DNA of 35,794 bases from Methanoregula sp. (GCA_026394605.1 JAPKXY010000052.1:1-35794); one strand, 5' to 3'; positions 1-8,120 are shown, counted from the first letter of the stretch. The notes: generated by a model from the sequence alone, not told the origin. Numbers and translations are program-made.

Positions 1-1067
1 ACCTCGATACCCGCTGGAATGCGGTTCGGTCGGTGGGGGATCTCGGTGAACCATTCATTGAGCCGCTCATCCGCGGGTTGAAGGACGACTACTGGATCAT
101 AAGGAGGGGCTCAGCAGACACGCTCGGCAAAATCGGCGGCATTTCGATCAGCCCCTTGATTGAAGCGTTGAACGAACCGGGCGAAGATATCCGTCAGGAA
201 ACCGTCCGTGCGCTCCTGCTCATTGGCGAACCAGCGTTCGTTCCGCTTATCTCGGCGACACGGCACGCCCATCCGTTCATCAGGCAGGGTGCAGTGCAGG
301 CGCTGGGCAATATGGGTGATGCGCGGGCAATACCCACACTGATCGAGGCATTAAAAGACGGGGAAACCGGTGTCCGCCGGGATGCGGCAATAGCACTTGG
401 CAGGATTGGGGACGCACAGGCAATTGGACCTTTGATTGACAGCCTCAATGATGCAAAAGAACCTGTCCGCATGGCAGCGATGGCGACCCTCTGTTCGATC
501 GGCGAACCGGCGATCGAACCGCTCATCAGGGCGCTTGTCGACCCGAACGAGGACGTGGAGCGCAGGTCGGCGCTTGCACTCGTGACGATCGGAGAGACAT
601 CAGTGGAACCCCTCATCAGGGCGATGAGAGACGCAAATCCGGGTATCCGGAAGGGGGCCGCAGAAGTACTGGGGCAAATCGGGACAACAAAAGCGGTTCC
701 GGTGATTATCGAGACACTCAACGATCCCGATCGTCTGGTGCGCATCGAGGTTGTAAAAGCCCTTGCAGGTATTGGCGTTCCCGCAATCGCGCCGCTCATG
801 CAGGTCTTCCGCGAAGGCGACATGCAGATGAGAACCGGCGCCATGGAGGCACTCTGGATGATCGGCCAGCCAGCGACAACCCCCCTCATTATGGTGCTCA
901 AGGACAACCAGAGCGATGTTCGGAAGCGTGCAGCACTCCTGCTTGGCGAGATTGGCGATACCAAGGCAGTCGATCACCTGACTGCACTGCTTGCTGATGA
1001 AAACATCGCCGTCCGCCGGGAAGCATTCGAAGCGCTCGAGATGATTAAAAAGCAGGCTGCAGGATAA
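1..1067 (+). CDS. HEAT-repeat (PBS lyase-like) protein, 5' end outside window
   Basis: The frame is open from base 3 and its first residues (LDTRWNAVRSVGDLGEP) already form a repeat, so the gene starts upstream and the GTG at 33 is probably internal. The visible ~354 residues are about eleven repeats of ~31 residues of the HEAT/PBS-lyase type: a helix with 'PLI.AL.D', then 'VR..A..ALG.IGD.KA'. Such alpha-solenoids are protein-binding scaffolds; in archaea many have no assigned partner, and the lyase name reflects only repeat similarity to phycobilisome lyases. No signal peptide or catalytic motif is visible in this part. It ends in KKQAAG and is followed by a T-tract at 1116-1123. Function is unknown beyond scaffold; family assignment is confident. 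Confidence 0.9.
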   Translation, partial: LDTRWNAVRSVGDLGEPFIEPLIRGLKDDYWIIRRGSADTLGKIGGISISPLIEALNEPGEDIRQETVRALLLIGEPAFVPLISATRHAHPFIRQGAVQALGNMGDARAIPTLIEALKDGETGVRRDAAIALGRIGDAQAIGPLIDSLNDAKEPVRMAAMATLCSIGEPAIEPLIRALVDPNEDVERRSALALVTIGETSVEPLIRAMRDANPGIRKGAAEVLGQIGTTKAVPVIIETLNDPDRLVRIEVVKALAGIGVPAIAPLMQVFREGDMQMRTGAMEALWMIGQPATTPLIMVLKDNQSDVRKRAALLLGEIGDTKAVDHLTALLADENIAVRREAFEALEMIKKQAAG

Positions 1068-1115
1068 GATACCCGCAAGCCCAAAATAGCACCCGGCTTG
1101 TTCACCACGTGATCC

Positions 1116-1123
1116 TTTTTTTT
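1116..1123 (+). terminator. T8 tract after HEAT gene
   Basis: An uninterrupted run of eight T lies about 50 bases after the stop codon at 1065-1067. Archaeal RNA polymerase terminates at such T-tracts without needing a hairpin. Assignment is by position and composition only. Confidence 0.45.
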
Positions 1124-1140
1124 ACCAATCTTTCCTGAAC

Positions 1141-1190
1141 TGCGGTAAAAGCCTCTTTCCCATGAAGCGGGAAATGTGCCGCATTTACCC
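1141..1190 (+). other. nested inverted repeats in intergenic DNA
   Basis: The 212-base gap between the HEAT gene and the DUF1828-like gene holds an inner inverted repeat TTTCCC (1156-1161)/GGGAAA (1169-1174) inside an outer one GGTAAA (1144-1149)/TTTACC (1184-1189). TGCGG (1141-1145) could instead pair with CCGCA (1179-1183), giving two alternative folds. It may be a structured leader or an operator; no known RNA family is recognised. An AT-rich box near 1230-1240 could be the TATA element for the gene at 1280. Confidence 0.3.
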
Positions 1191-1279
1191 TTTCCTCTGC
1201 GTTATCGGGTGAGCAGAAAGAAGAGAAGGAAAATATAGTAAAGGGTGAGCATCCAAAGATCGGTGATGGACGTGCCGTA

Positions 1280-1636
1280 ATGATCGAAAAGGAGCTGCGC
1301 GGATTTCTGGATGGTTTTATGATCGAGCCGGTTGACGAGATGACCGATGTTATCACTACACCTTTTCCCGATAAGAGCGGGTTCCCCATAAAAATATTTG
1401 TGCGTCAAAGGGGGAGCCAGTTTTACCTGTTCAATGAAAAAGAGAGGATTTTTAACCGCGAAAAAATTGGCTGCTGGGTGCGCCGCGAGGTAAAAGAGAG
1501 CCTCAAGGCGATACTCCGCCGTTTCGATGTCTACCACATCAACGGAGAAGTGTCTACCGACGCGACCCGCGAAAACCTTCCTGCACGGCTGCGCAACCTG
1601 TTGCAAGCGCTCATCCTGCTCGATACCCTGTTCTGA
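1280..1636 (+). CDS. DUF1828-like hypothetical protein
   Basis: 118 residues, soluble, no signal peptide. Residues ~1-60 follow the DUF1828 pattern: an N-terminal helix, a 'TPFPDKSGFPIKIFV' strand pair, then 'FYLFNE' where family members usually read '.L.D.G'. The C-terminal half is helical and basic. DUF1828 proteins are small, poorly characterised, and often found near phage or defence genes; none are evident here. The ATG at 1280 is the only reasonable start in this frame, with GGTGAT at 1262-1267 upstream as a distant ribosome-binding site and AATATAGTAA near 1232 as a possible TATA box. Convergent with the flavoprotein gene that ends at 1790. Family call is moderate; function unknown. 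Confidence 0.65.
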   Translation: MIEKELRGFLDGFMIEPVDEMTDVITTPFPDKSGFPIKIFVRQRGSQFYLFNEKERIFNREKIGCWVRREVKESLKAILRRFDVYHINGEVSTDATRENLPARLRNLLQALILLDTLF

Positions 1637-1764
1637 TTTGATAGTCTCTTCTTCACCCGAATCTCACAAGGCATGACCCGATCCGGCACCTTTGTTCAGC
1701 ATAGAAAAGGCCTTAAAAAATTTCAAGCAGATCCCATGATGGGGCCTGCCCGCAGGGTTTCATG

Positions 1765-1771
1765 AAAAAAA
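1765..1771 (-). terminator. T7 tract after flavoprotein gene
   Basis: On the minus strand a run of seven T lies 18-25 bases beyond the stop codon of the flavoprotein gene. It fits an archaeal T-tract terminator. The rest of 1637-1789 shows nothing else convincing. Confidence 0.4.
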
Positions 1772-1789
1772 TTAACAATCGGTTGCTAC

Positions 1790-2455
1790 CTACAGCCAAC
1801 CCATCGTTTTCCAGTGCTCGTATTCGTGCGCCCAGATGTCCTTGTTTGCGAGCACAAGATGCTTCATGTGCTCCTTGCGCTCTGCCTGATTTTTTACCTG
1901 CACAGGATCCTTCCATTTCGTCTTGATTGCATTGACCAGTTTTCTGCCAAGCTCCTTTGCCTTCTTCTGAGCGGGCACGATCGCGTCAGGGTTGGAACCG
2001 AAGATCACGCCCACGGTGCCGACCGTCGTGGCACCAAGCATGAGCAGCGCCGAGTTCATATATGCAGCAGTCTCCTCTGCCATCGATCCGCCTGCGGTGG
2101 AGACCGCACAGCCGTACTTTCCCGTGAAATGCTGGCAGTGGACACCATCCGCCATCCGGTCGAGCATAGTCTTGAGTTGTGCTGTGACTGTGTTGATGTA
2201 CACAGGTGAACCGAGCACGATGCCGTCTGAATCGAGCATCTTTTCGTAGAGTGCCGGAAAGTCATCATCGTGCATGCACTCACCCTTCGCATAGCATTTC
2301 CCGCATGCCCGGCAGTACTTTATCTCAAGGTCGCATATGTCCACAAACGTCACATCCGCCCCCGCCTGCCGTGCCCCTTCGAGCACACCCATCACAAGCC
2401 TGCGTGTCTGGCTTTTCTCCCCTTTCGGGCTTCCATTGATTCCGACGATTTTCAT
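1790..2455 (-). CDS. iron-sulfur flavoprotein (NADPH-dependent FMN reductase fold)
   Basis: 221 residues from the chosen start. Residues 1-12 (MKIVGINGSPKG) are the opening beta strand and FMN-phosphate loop of the flavodoxin-like reductase family. Cysteines 48, 51, 54 and 60 form the compact C-x2-C-x2-C-x5-C motif that in Isf of Methanosarcina thermophila binds a [4Fe-4S] cluster. 'GSPVY' and 'TMLDRM' are further family motifs. Isf-type proteins pass electrons between ferredoxin or F420-linked carriers and acceptors such as O2 or peroxide, so a redox or oxidative-stress role is likely but the substrate is unknown. An upstream ATG at 2509 is rejected because that segment overlaps the divergent promoter and adds non-homologous residues. 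GAGGT directly precedes the chosen ATG. Confidence 0.85.
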   Translation of the reverse strand: MKIVGINGSPKGEKSQTRRLVMGVLEGARQAGADVTFVDICDLEIKYCRACGKCYAKGECMHDDDFPALYEKMLDSDGIVLGSPVYINTVTAQLKTMLDRMADGVHCQHFTGKYGCAVSTAGGSMAEETAAYMNSALLMLGATTVGTVGVIFGSNPDAIVPAQKKAKELGRKLVNAIKTKWKDPVQVKNQAERKEHMKHLVLANKDIWAHEYEHWKTMGWL

Positions 2456-2489
2456 ACCTCGTTCGCCATGGAACCGTTCACGCAGTGAG

Positions 2490-2505
2490 AGATAAATGTA
2501 TATGA
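2490..2505. promoter_or_regulatory. divergent TATA region between flavoprotein and TMEM175-like genes
   Basis: The AT-rich stretch GATAAATGTATATG sits between two divergent genes. A TATA box here would start the plus-strand message near 2524, so the upstream ATG at 2496 cannot be used and translation should begin at 2562. On the minus strand it would give a leader of about 13 nt for the flavoprotein. Confidence 0.4.
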
Positions 2506-2561
2506 CCATAGGAAAGAGAGGGTATGGAGGACTACAGGATTACCAAATCACGGGAACACCC

Positions 2562-3203
2562 ATGAGTGGGCAGGAAGCAGCGGGCGAGTACCGGATCTCA
2601 AAGAACAGGGTCGAGGCGCTGGTGGATGGAATCTATGCGTTCGCCATGACATTACTGGTAATCAGCCTGACTGTGCCGGTGCTCTCCAAATCAGAAGCTG
2701 CAGCAACGCTTACCACCCGCGTCTTTGCGATGCACGCGGAATTCTTCACGTTCCTCATTGCATTCCTGGTACTTGCCTCCTTCTGGCTTGTCCACCACCG
2801 CCATTTCCACTTCGTCCATACAGTCAATTCTACACTGGTCTGGATCAATATCTACACTCTCGCGTTTATCGTACTCATGCCATTTTCCACAAGTATTTCA
2901 GGAGATTATCCCGATGTCCAGATTGCTGTTGTCCTGTTTCATGCAAACATGCTCATCATTTCGACGTTCTTTTTAATCCACTGGCACTATATTAGTCATC
3001 ATCCTGAAATCATGTCTGAATCGCTCGATCCAAAAGACGCGGAGTGCGGCATCCGCCGATCCCTCGTGATCCCGGTTGTCGCCATCATTGGCATCCTAGT
3101 CTCGTTCATCACCCCTTCTTATTCGATGGCAGTCTACCTGCTCATTCCCTGCGGAATGATTGTGGTAAATCATTACTTCTGCCCGCAGGACATGAACCGG
3201 TAA
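2562..3203 (+). CDS. TMEM175-family (DUF1211) potassium channel-like membrane protein
   Basis: 213 residues with six predicted transmembrane helices, the size and topology of prokaryotic TMEM175 channels. The first helix carries the family signature 'R.EAL.DGIYAFAMTLLVI' (residues ~17-36), where the first-helix Phe/Leu residues form the hydrophobic gate in characterised members. The canonical 'FSD' triplet reads 'LVD' here; the Arg and Asp are kept. 'FWLVHHRHF' in the loop after helix 2 is also typical. Prokaryotic members conduct K+ and set membrane potential. The start at 2562 (MSGQEAAGEY) is chosen because an upstream ATG at 2496 lies in the promoter. It ends near a T-run at 3234-3239 and is convergent with the next gene. 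Family call is strong; K+ selectivity is inferred. Confidence 0.85.
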   Translation: MSGQEAAGEYRISKNRVEALVDGIYAFAMTLLVISLTVPVLSKSEAAATLTTRVFAMHAEFFTFLIAFLVLASFWLVHHRHFHFVHTVNSTLVWINIYTLAFIVLMPFSTSISGDYPDVQIAVVLFHANMLIISTFFLIHWHYISHHPEIMSESLDPKDAECGIRRSLVIPVVAIIGILVSFITPSYSMAVYLLIPCGMIVVNHYFCPQDMNR

Positions 3204-3233
3204 AAGACGTAAAAAAGGAACAGGATTTGAGGG

Positions 3234-3239
3234 TTTTTT
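3234..3239 (+). terminator. T6 tract between convergent genes
   Basis: GGGTTTTTTAATCCC lies 30 bases after the TMEM175-like stop codon and touches the stop of the convergent membrane-protein gene. It is a plausible plus-strand T-tract terminator, and the short GGG/CCC flanks could pair. Confidence 0.35.
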
Positions 3240-3822
3240 AATCCCAGTAATTCCTTACAAAGATCTTTGATTTCTGGATTTTTGGGGTTATATGGCGGAG
3301 GGCAAGAGGGACGATCAGCGCTGTGAGAATGACATTTCCTGCAAACCAGCCGATGAACGCGGGCATAACTTCGGTCCACTGGATCACATTACCGAGCGCA
3401 AGCATGACTGCTCCCCAGACAGCGCCAAAGGCATTGTTGATCAGGATACCGAATACGACAAAAAAGATAATATCCCGGCGTTTTTCAAGGCTCAGATCTA
3501 CATTGAGCATCCGTAGCGCGACGAGCGGGATTAACACCTGCCAGAGATCGGCGAGCGACCAGTACACACTCACCTCCGGCGGGATACCCGACAGGACACC
3601 GGCACCGATGAAGCACCCGACATACGCAGCGACTGCCCCATACGCGCCGAACCAAAGGGTAAAGAGGATCATGAACACGACAGCGAAGTACAGCGTTGAA
3701 ACGCCGGGGACGCCACCGAACGGGAGCGCGATGACAGCAAACCGGGCGAGCAGTGTGTTGATGATGATGAGCGTAATGAGCAGGAGCAGGAAGGTGTAGG
3801 TGGGTTTATAGGTAATTCTCAT
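3238..3822 (-). CDS. polytopic membrane protein, MASE1- or ECF S-component-like
   Basis: 194 residues with five to six hydrophobic helices and a short basic C-terminus (KIQKSKIFVRNYWD). Glycine- and alanine-rich helices such as 'WFGAYGAVAAYVGCFIGAGVL' and 'FIGWFAGNVILTALIVPLAL' recall the MASE1 sensor domain and also substrate-binding S components of ECF transporters. No kinase, cyclase or ATPase domain is attached, and no transporter ATPase lies nearby, so neither role can be assigned. The start at 3822 is supported by a good ribosome-binding site (AAGGTGA, about 3829-3835, five bases upstream). It shares an AT-rich divergent promoter with the VOC-fold gene at 3943. Integral membrane location is certain; function unknown. 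Confidence 0.7.
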   Translation of the reverse strand: MRITYKPTYTFLLLLITLIIINTLLARFAVIALPFGGVPGVSTLYFAVVFMILFTLWFGAYGAVAAYVGCFIGAGVLSGIPPEVSVYWSLADLWQVLIPLVALRMLNVDLSLEKRRDIIFFVVFGILINNAFGAVWGAVMLALGNVIQWTEVMPAFIGWFAGNVILTALIVPLALRHITPKIQKSKIFVRNYWD

Positions 3823-3843
3823 TCATTCACCTTATCCCCATAT

Positions 3844-3886
3844 TATACGGTTTTATAAATATGGTTTATCGTTGTTAAGCCGTATA
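3844..3886. promoter_or_regulatory. divergent promoter with TATA box and inverted-repeat half-sites
   Basis: TTTATAAAT at about 3852-3860 reads as a TATA element on both strands, between genes starting at 3822 (minus) and 3943 (plus). It is flanked by perfect 7-base half-sites TATACGG (3844-3850) and CCGTATA (3880-3886). A second AT-rich box, ATTAATA at about 3894-3900, could serve the plus-strand gene. The half-sites would suit a dimeric or tetrameric regulator, but no regulator is identified. Confidence 0.35.
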
Positions 3887-3942
3887 CATCAGGATTAATA
3901 CCGTGTCCATGCAGTATTCTGTACTGGAGGGGTGCACTGGTT

Positions 3943-5043
3943 GTGGTTACTGATGAGGGAAAAGACGTCCTCTCATGGCAGGAAACAGAACTCCTTGAGC
4001 GTGCACCAATAATCCTTGATGAGCGCAGGGATGCAGGACTTGAGGGGCTTGTTTCCGGGCTCGATGCGGTAATCATCAGCACGGAACCCGATCGGCTCCT
4101 GCCGGCAGTCGGTGAGCTGCTGAGCTCCACTGGTTTGTCGTGCACCGATGCATTCTCCACCCAAAACCTCATAACATGCACCCTCTCCAACGCCGGTTCC
4201 GCATCGCTGCTCCTGTGCTCGCACCAGGAGGGTTCAAACCCATTTCTCCCGTTCAATAACGCTCCGCTTGCGAGACCGCTCCCCAACACACGGCTTGAGA
4301 CACTAATCTTTTCGACGTCGGATATCAACGAGTATGCCGCAATCCAGAAAGGGCGCGGTGTGAAATTCCTCACCGATGCACCGGTAAAGCTTCTCCACGG
4401 TTCGTTCATCCAGACCGCCCCGTCACAATACACGGGCAACTCGCTTGGGTTTATTGAGTGGCATGGCATAGAACATTCCTATCGCCCGAACCATTCGGCG
4501 ATTGATATAGAGACCCCATCAAAACCCACCTTTGGTTATTTGAAAAACATTTTCGAGCTCGACCATGCAGCAACCCGTGTCCGTGCACAGGAGCGCAACG
4601 CTGCGATTCTTGAGTACCTCGCGCTCACCAATTACCACTACGATTTTGCCGTTTATGTGAAATCGCTCAACTCGGTCACGAGCGTGGCGCGGCGTAAAAA
4701 AGACGACTTCGCCATGGTCTTCACATCAGGCATCATGCCGTACATGGGAGATTCGGCATCAGGGCCAACCGAGAAGTTCATCCGCAGCTACGGGACGCGG
4801 GTGCACCACATTGCGTTCCACACTGAAAAGATTGATCATGTGGTTGCTTCCTTAAAAGACGATGGACGTGCGTTCCTCCTCGACCTTGTCGGTTCTCCCG
4901 AGGAGGGACTCAAGCAGATATTCACCGTGCCATCCCCGCATACCATGCTGGTTACCGAGTATATCAAGCGGTATGGCGGCTTTGACGGGTTTTTTACGAA
5001 GAGCAACGTCGAGCTGCTGACGAAGGCGACGGAAAGGCAGTGA
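3943..5043 (+). CDS. VOC-fold protein related to 4-hydroxyphenylpyruvate dioxygenase
   Basis: 366 residues, about the length of bacterial HPPD (350-380). The C-terminal half (~200-366) matches the catalytic repeat of the vicinal-oxygen-chelate superfamily: 'FELDHAATRV' (His208), 'RVHHIAFHT' (His288 or His289) and 'LVTEYIKR' (Glu339) occupy the places of the two His and one Glu Fe(II) ligands. The end 'GFFTKSNVELLTKATER' resembles the 'G.GNF..L..AIE' helix that closes the HPPD active site. The N-terminal half is a degenerate VOC repeat. HPPD needs O2 and makes homogentisate, odd for a strict anaerobe, so another metal-dependent reaction is possible. GTG start with GGAGG at 3926-3930 upstream. 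Superfamily is confident; substrate unknown. Confidence 0.75.
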   Translation: MVTDEGKDVLSWQETELLERAPIILDERRDAGLEGLVSGLDAVIISTEPDRLLPAVGELLSSTGLSCTDAFSTQNLITCTLSNAGSASLLLCSHQEGSNPFLPFNNAPLARPLPNTRLETLIFSTSDINEYAAIQKGRGVKFLTDAPVKLLHGSFIQTAPSQYTGNSLGFIEWHGIEHSYRPNHSAIDIETPSKPTFGYLKNIFELDHAATRVRAQERNAAILEYLALTNYHYDFAVYVKSLNSVTSVARRKKDDFAMVFTSGIMPYMGDSASGPTEKFIRSYGTRVHHIAFHTEKIDHVVASLKDDGRAFLLDLVGSPEEGLKQIFTVPSPHTMLVTEYIKRYGGFDGFFTKSNVELLTKATERQ

Positions 5044-5255
5044 GAGGAAAAAGGGGAGTTTTTACTGCACCATGAACTCAGGTAATTGCTTCCTGAAACA
5101 CTGCCGGGTTATATCCCGAATATGACTACCTTCTGGGAGACAAATAATTTTTTAAAACGATCAGGGCATGTCTGGAAAAACCAATAATTACGAATTTTTT
5201 CGCAGTTAAAGGTAATTTAATGAGCGTTTCATTCCAATAGCCTGCATGATACACC
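5044..5255. other. noncoding gap, AT-rich before lipoprotein gene
   Basis: No gene is seen in this 212-base gap. It contains a T5 tract just after the VOC-gene stop and several AT-rich stretches. GGTAATTTAATG at about 5211-5222 could be the TATA box of the beta-propeller gene, giving a leader of about 14 nt. Confidence 0.3.
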
Positions 5256-7373
5256 ATGGCGCGATACACGACCCTTATGCTGGCAGCAACACTCGTGCTG
5301 CTCTGTGCACTGCTTGCCTGCGGGTGCACGGGCACCACAATGGCGTCAGCGGGGGACTTGAAAAAGTTCAACTCTGTTGATGAGATCAAGGATTACATCA
5401 AGGAGAATGCACAAAAGGCGCAGGACTCCTCTTTCGACACAACGGTCGGGACGGTACGGTTCGCGGAGGGAACTGTACCCGCCCTGGCGATGGCAACGCA
5501 GGGCGCGGCGAAGAGCTCTGCGGACGTTGGCGGGATTTCCACGGCAACCGATTACTCACAGACCAATGTGCAGGTTGCAGGTGTGGACGAACCCGACTTT
5601 GTGAAGAACGACGGCAGGTACATCTACATCATTTCGGGCAACAGCCTCGTGATCGTAGATGCATATCCTGCCCAGAGCGCAAAGATCATTTCAGAGACAA
5701 AGATTACGGACAATGTGAAGGAAATCTTTGTTGCCGGCGATCGCCTCGTTCTCTTCTCGACAGGAACAGCGGATACCCCCGTGCGTCCGGTGGAGGAAAG
5801 AGTAGGAACCATGGAGAAGGTAGCGATTATGCCCCCGTATTACCGCACTAGCCCGGTAACGTACGCTACCATCTATGATATCTCGGACCGGAAGAGTCCT
5901 GACGTGCGCAGGGAGTACTCAATCGACGGCGATTATGTAGATGCCCGGATGATCCGGGGCACCGTGTACATGCTCACCCGCGAGTACGTGTACCCGAATG
6001 ACGACATTGTGGTGCCAACGGTACGGGAGAGCAACAGGGTTGTTGCAAAGCCGGATGTCTACTACTTTGACAACCCGGAGCGTGAGTACGTCTTTTCCAC
6101 AGTCACTGCCCTTGACGTGGCAAGCGGCGCGGAAAAGGATGCAAAAACGTTCCTGATCGGTTCGGGCAATATCCTGTACGTCTCGCAGAATGCGATGTAC
6201 GTCAGCTACCAGAAATGGCATAATGTGTACCGGACCATGGTCGACGGACCGGCGATCGCGGTCTCGGCTGAAAAGGTCAGCGCACCCTCCGGTTCTGCTG
6301 CCTCTGTCCCAATCCTCTGGGAGGATTTCAACCGGCTGAGTGAGCAACAGAAACAGGACGTCATTGCCGACATGAAGAGCGGCGAGCAGGAAGCGATCCG
6401 GAAACGCGAGGTCGACCAGACAACGACCGTGATCCACAAGATCGCGATCAACAACGCAAACATCGCCTATGTGGCCCGGGGCGAGGTGTCTGGATACCTC
6501 AAGAACCAGTTTGCCATGGACGAGTATGCCGGCAACCTCCGTGTCGCCACGACTTCCGATGTCTGGACCAGTCGTGGGCAATACGAGTACAACAACGTCT
6601 TTGTTCTTGATGAGGGTATGAAGACAATTGGATCGCTCACCCACATCGCCGAACAGGAAAAGATTTACGCGACCCGGTTTATTGGCGACCGGCTCTACAT
6701 GGTGACGTTCAAGCGGATTGACCCGTTCTTTGTCATCGACCTCTCATCCCCGGAGCACCCGAAGATCCTCGGCAAGCTCAAGATCCCGGGATACTCCGAT
6801 TACCTGCACCCCTATGACAGGACCCACATCATCGGGATCGGCAAGGAAACCGCGACCAACGACTGGGGCGGCGTTTCCACACGGGGGCTCAAGCTCGCGC
6901 TCTTCGATGTTTCTGACGTTGAACATCCAAAGCAGATTGACAAGGTCGAGATTGGGGATTCCGGAACAGATTCGGCTGTATTGTACGACCACAAGGCGTT
7001 CCTGTTTGACAAAGGAAAGAACCTGCTCGTGATCCCTGTCCGGCAGGTCACTTCGGTGCCGGTCATTCAAAAACCCGGCTATTACGACAACCAGCAGCGG
7101 ATATGGTACGGAGCGTACGTATTTGGGGTGACGCCAGACACCGGCTTTGTGCTCCGTGGCACGGTCGAGCACGGGTCAGCCGACGGTGGGTATTACTGGT
7201 ACGGCAGTTCGGCAAATGAGGTAAAACGGTCGCTCTATATCGAAAATGACCTTTACACCATATCATCGACAAAGATTATCGCCTCCGACCTTGCAAACAT
7301 CAGCACAACGATAAAAACGATTGGCCTGCCGGACGGGCCGGACTACCGTAACGTGCCAGTCCCGATGGCCTGA
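5256..7373 (+). CDS. secreted lipoprotein with C-terminal beta-propeller domain
   Basis: 705 residues. A signal peptide (residues 1-24) has a basic start, a leucine-rich core and a cysteine pair in ALLACGC, so it is probably lipid-anchored at Cys22 or Cys24 on the outer face. After a Thr/Ser/Ala-rich linker the segment 'TNVQVAGVDEPDFVKNDGRYIY' (around residues 107-128) is the hallmark of the archaeal and bacterial 'secreted beta-propeller' family (Beta_propel, COG4880-like). Repeated blades follow with motifs such as 'YATIYDISDRKSPDV', 'FFVIDLSSPEHPKI' and 'LALFDVSDVEHPKQID'. These proteins are surface-exposed and of unknown function; ligand binding or adhesion is guesswork. Monocistronic, with a T9 tract immediately after the stop. 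Family call is strong. Confidence 0.9.
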   Translation: MARYTTLMLAATLVLLCALLACGCTGTTMASAGDLKKFNSVDEIKDYIKENAQKAQDSSFDTTVGTVRFAEGTVPALAMATQGAAKSSADVGGISTATDYSQTNVQVAGVDEPDFVKNDGRYIYIISGNSLVIVDAYPAQSAKIISETKITDNVKEIFVAGDRLVLFSTGTADTPVRPVEERVGTMEKVAIMPPYYRTSPVTYATIYDISDRKSPDVRREYSIDGDYVDARMIRGTVYMLTREYVYPNDDIVVPTVRESNRVVAKPDVYYFDNPEREYVFSTVTALDVASGAEKDAKTFLIGSGNILYVSQNAMYVSYQKWHNVYRTMVDGPAIAVSAEKVSAPSGSAASVPILWEDFNRLSEQQKQDVIADMKSGEQEAIRKREVDQTTTVIHKIAINNANIAYVARGEVSGYLKNQFAMDEYAGNLRVATTSDVWTSRGQYEYNNVFVLDEGMKTIGSLTHIAEQEKIYATRFIGDRLYMVTFKRIDPFFVIDLSSPEHPKILGKLKIPGYSDYLHPYDRTHIIGIGKETATNDWGGVSTRGLKLALFDVSDVEHPKQIDKVEIGDSGTDSAVLYDHKAFLFDKGKNLLVIPVRQVTSVPVIQKPGYYDNQQRIWYGAYVFGVTPDTGFVLRGTVEHGSADGGYYWYGSSANEVKRSLYIENDLYTISSTKIIASDLANISTTIKTIGLPDGPDYRNVPVPMA

Positions 7374-7374
7374 A

Positions 7375-7383
7375 TTTTTTTTT
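7375..7383 (+). terminator. T9 tract after beta-propeller gene
   Basis: Nine consecutive T begin two bases after the TGA stop, with more T-rich sequence to about 7400. This is a clear archaeal-style T-tract terminator. The remainder of the convergent gap (to 7567) holds only a small GTGGT/ACCAC hairpin at 7539-7551. Confidence 0.6.
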
Positions 7384-7567
7384 CACACCTTTTTCTTTAT
7401 ACTTCCATGGTGGAAAGAGGAGAACAATACCAAGTGCAAAAAAGTGCCGGGATTTTTGTTTGACGGTCTGGCAGGGCTGGCCACCCAGATACAGTTTCCC
7501 GCCACAGGATAACGATGGTCGCGGGAAAAACAGGGTGCGTGGTTTGACCACACTGGCAGCGATGGTG

Positions 7568-8098
7568 TTACGAGATCTGGATCGGTCGTGCATCGATCTC
7601 TGCCGGCAGCAGCCGTTTGATCAAAAAGTCAGGCACCTGTTTTGAGGTGCGCAGTGTCATATCAAAGTACGCCCGGTTCTCCCGCTCACCCTTATATTTT
7701 AACGTGATCTGGAAGTTTGTGTCTGCAATAGGAATAATGCCGAATGCGGTGATTTTTGCGCGCCGTTCCGATAATTTCCGATCCTCGCCAACCACCAGCT
7801 TCTCACGGGATCCGTCAATATCCGAGATCAGCTCGTTTTCAAACGAGAGCACGAGGACGCGCATGTTTCCGACAGTGATCGTCTGACCTTCCGGAAACGA
7901 GACCCCATACATGGTTGAAAACGGATAAGTAACATCGGAGTCCGCACCAACGACCGTCACATTTAGCAAAAGGACAGCAGAAGCGAGCAGGACGATAATC
8001 AGAATAATGATCCCGATCAGGATCTTCGTACCGGTGCCCATGCCGCCAGAATCCTGCTTACCCGATTTTGGTTGGATACTCTGTTCTTCGGTCATCAT
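7568..8098 (-). CDS. single-pass membrane protein of unknown function
   Basis: 176 residues: a short polar N-terminus (~1-23), one strong transmembrane helix (~24-47, Ile/Leu/Val-rich) and an exterior domain of ~128 residues rich in beta strands ('GQTITVGNMRVLVLSFEN', 'KITAFGIIPIADTNFQITLKYKG'). No cysteine pair, catalytic motif or known domain is recognised; the strand pattern is vaguely like small Ig-like or LEA-type folds. Two adjacent ATG codons (8098 and 8095) could start it. The TATA-like box at 8121-8127 lies about 26 bases upstream of 8098, and no Shine-Dalgarno motif is seen, so the message is probably leaderless and the first ATG is preferred. Real gene likely; function unknown. Confidence 0.65.
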   Translation of the reverse strand: MMTEEQSIQPKSGKQDSGGMGTGTKILIGIIILIIVLLASAVLLLNVTVVGADSDVTYPFSTMYGVSFPEGQTITVGNMRVLVLSFENELISDIDGSREKLVVGEDRKLSERRAKITAFGIIPIADTNFQITLKYKGERENRAYFDMTLRTSKQVPDFLIKRLLPAEIDARPIQIS

Positions 8099-8120
8099 AT
8101 CGTAAAGAGGGAGAGGTGCT

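Noticed and set aside
33-1067. Periodic ~93-base similarity considered as a DNA tandem repeat
   Set aside because: The periodicity is at protein level (HEAT repeats); the DNA copies are too diverged for a tandem repeat.
5919-6644. 241-codon minus-strand open frame in the beta-propeller gene
   Set aside because: Antisense shadow with no motif or ribosome-binding site.
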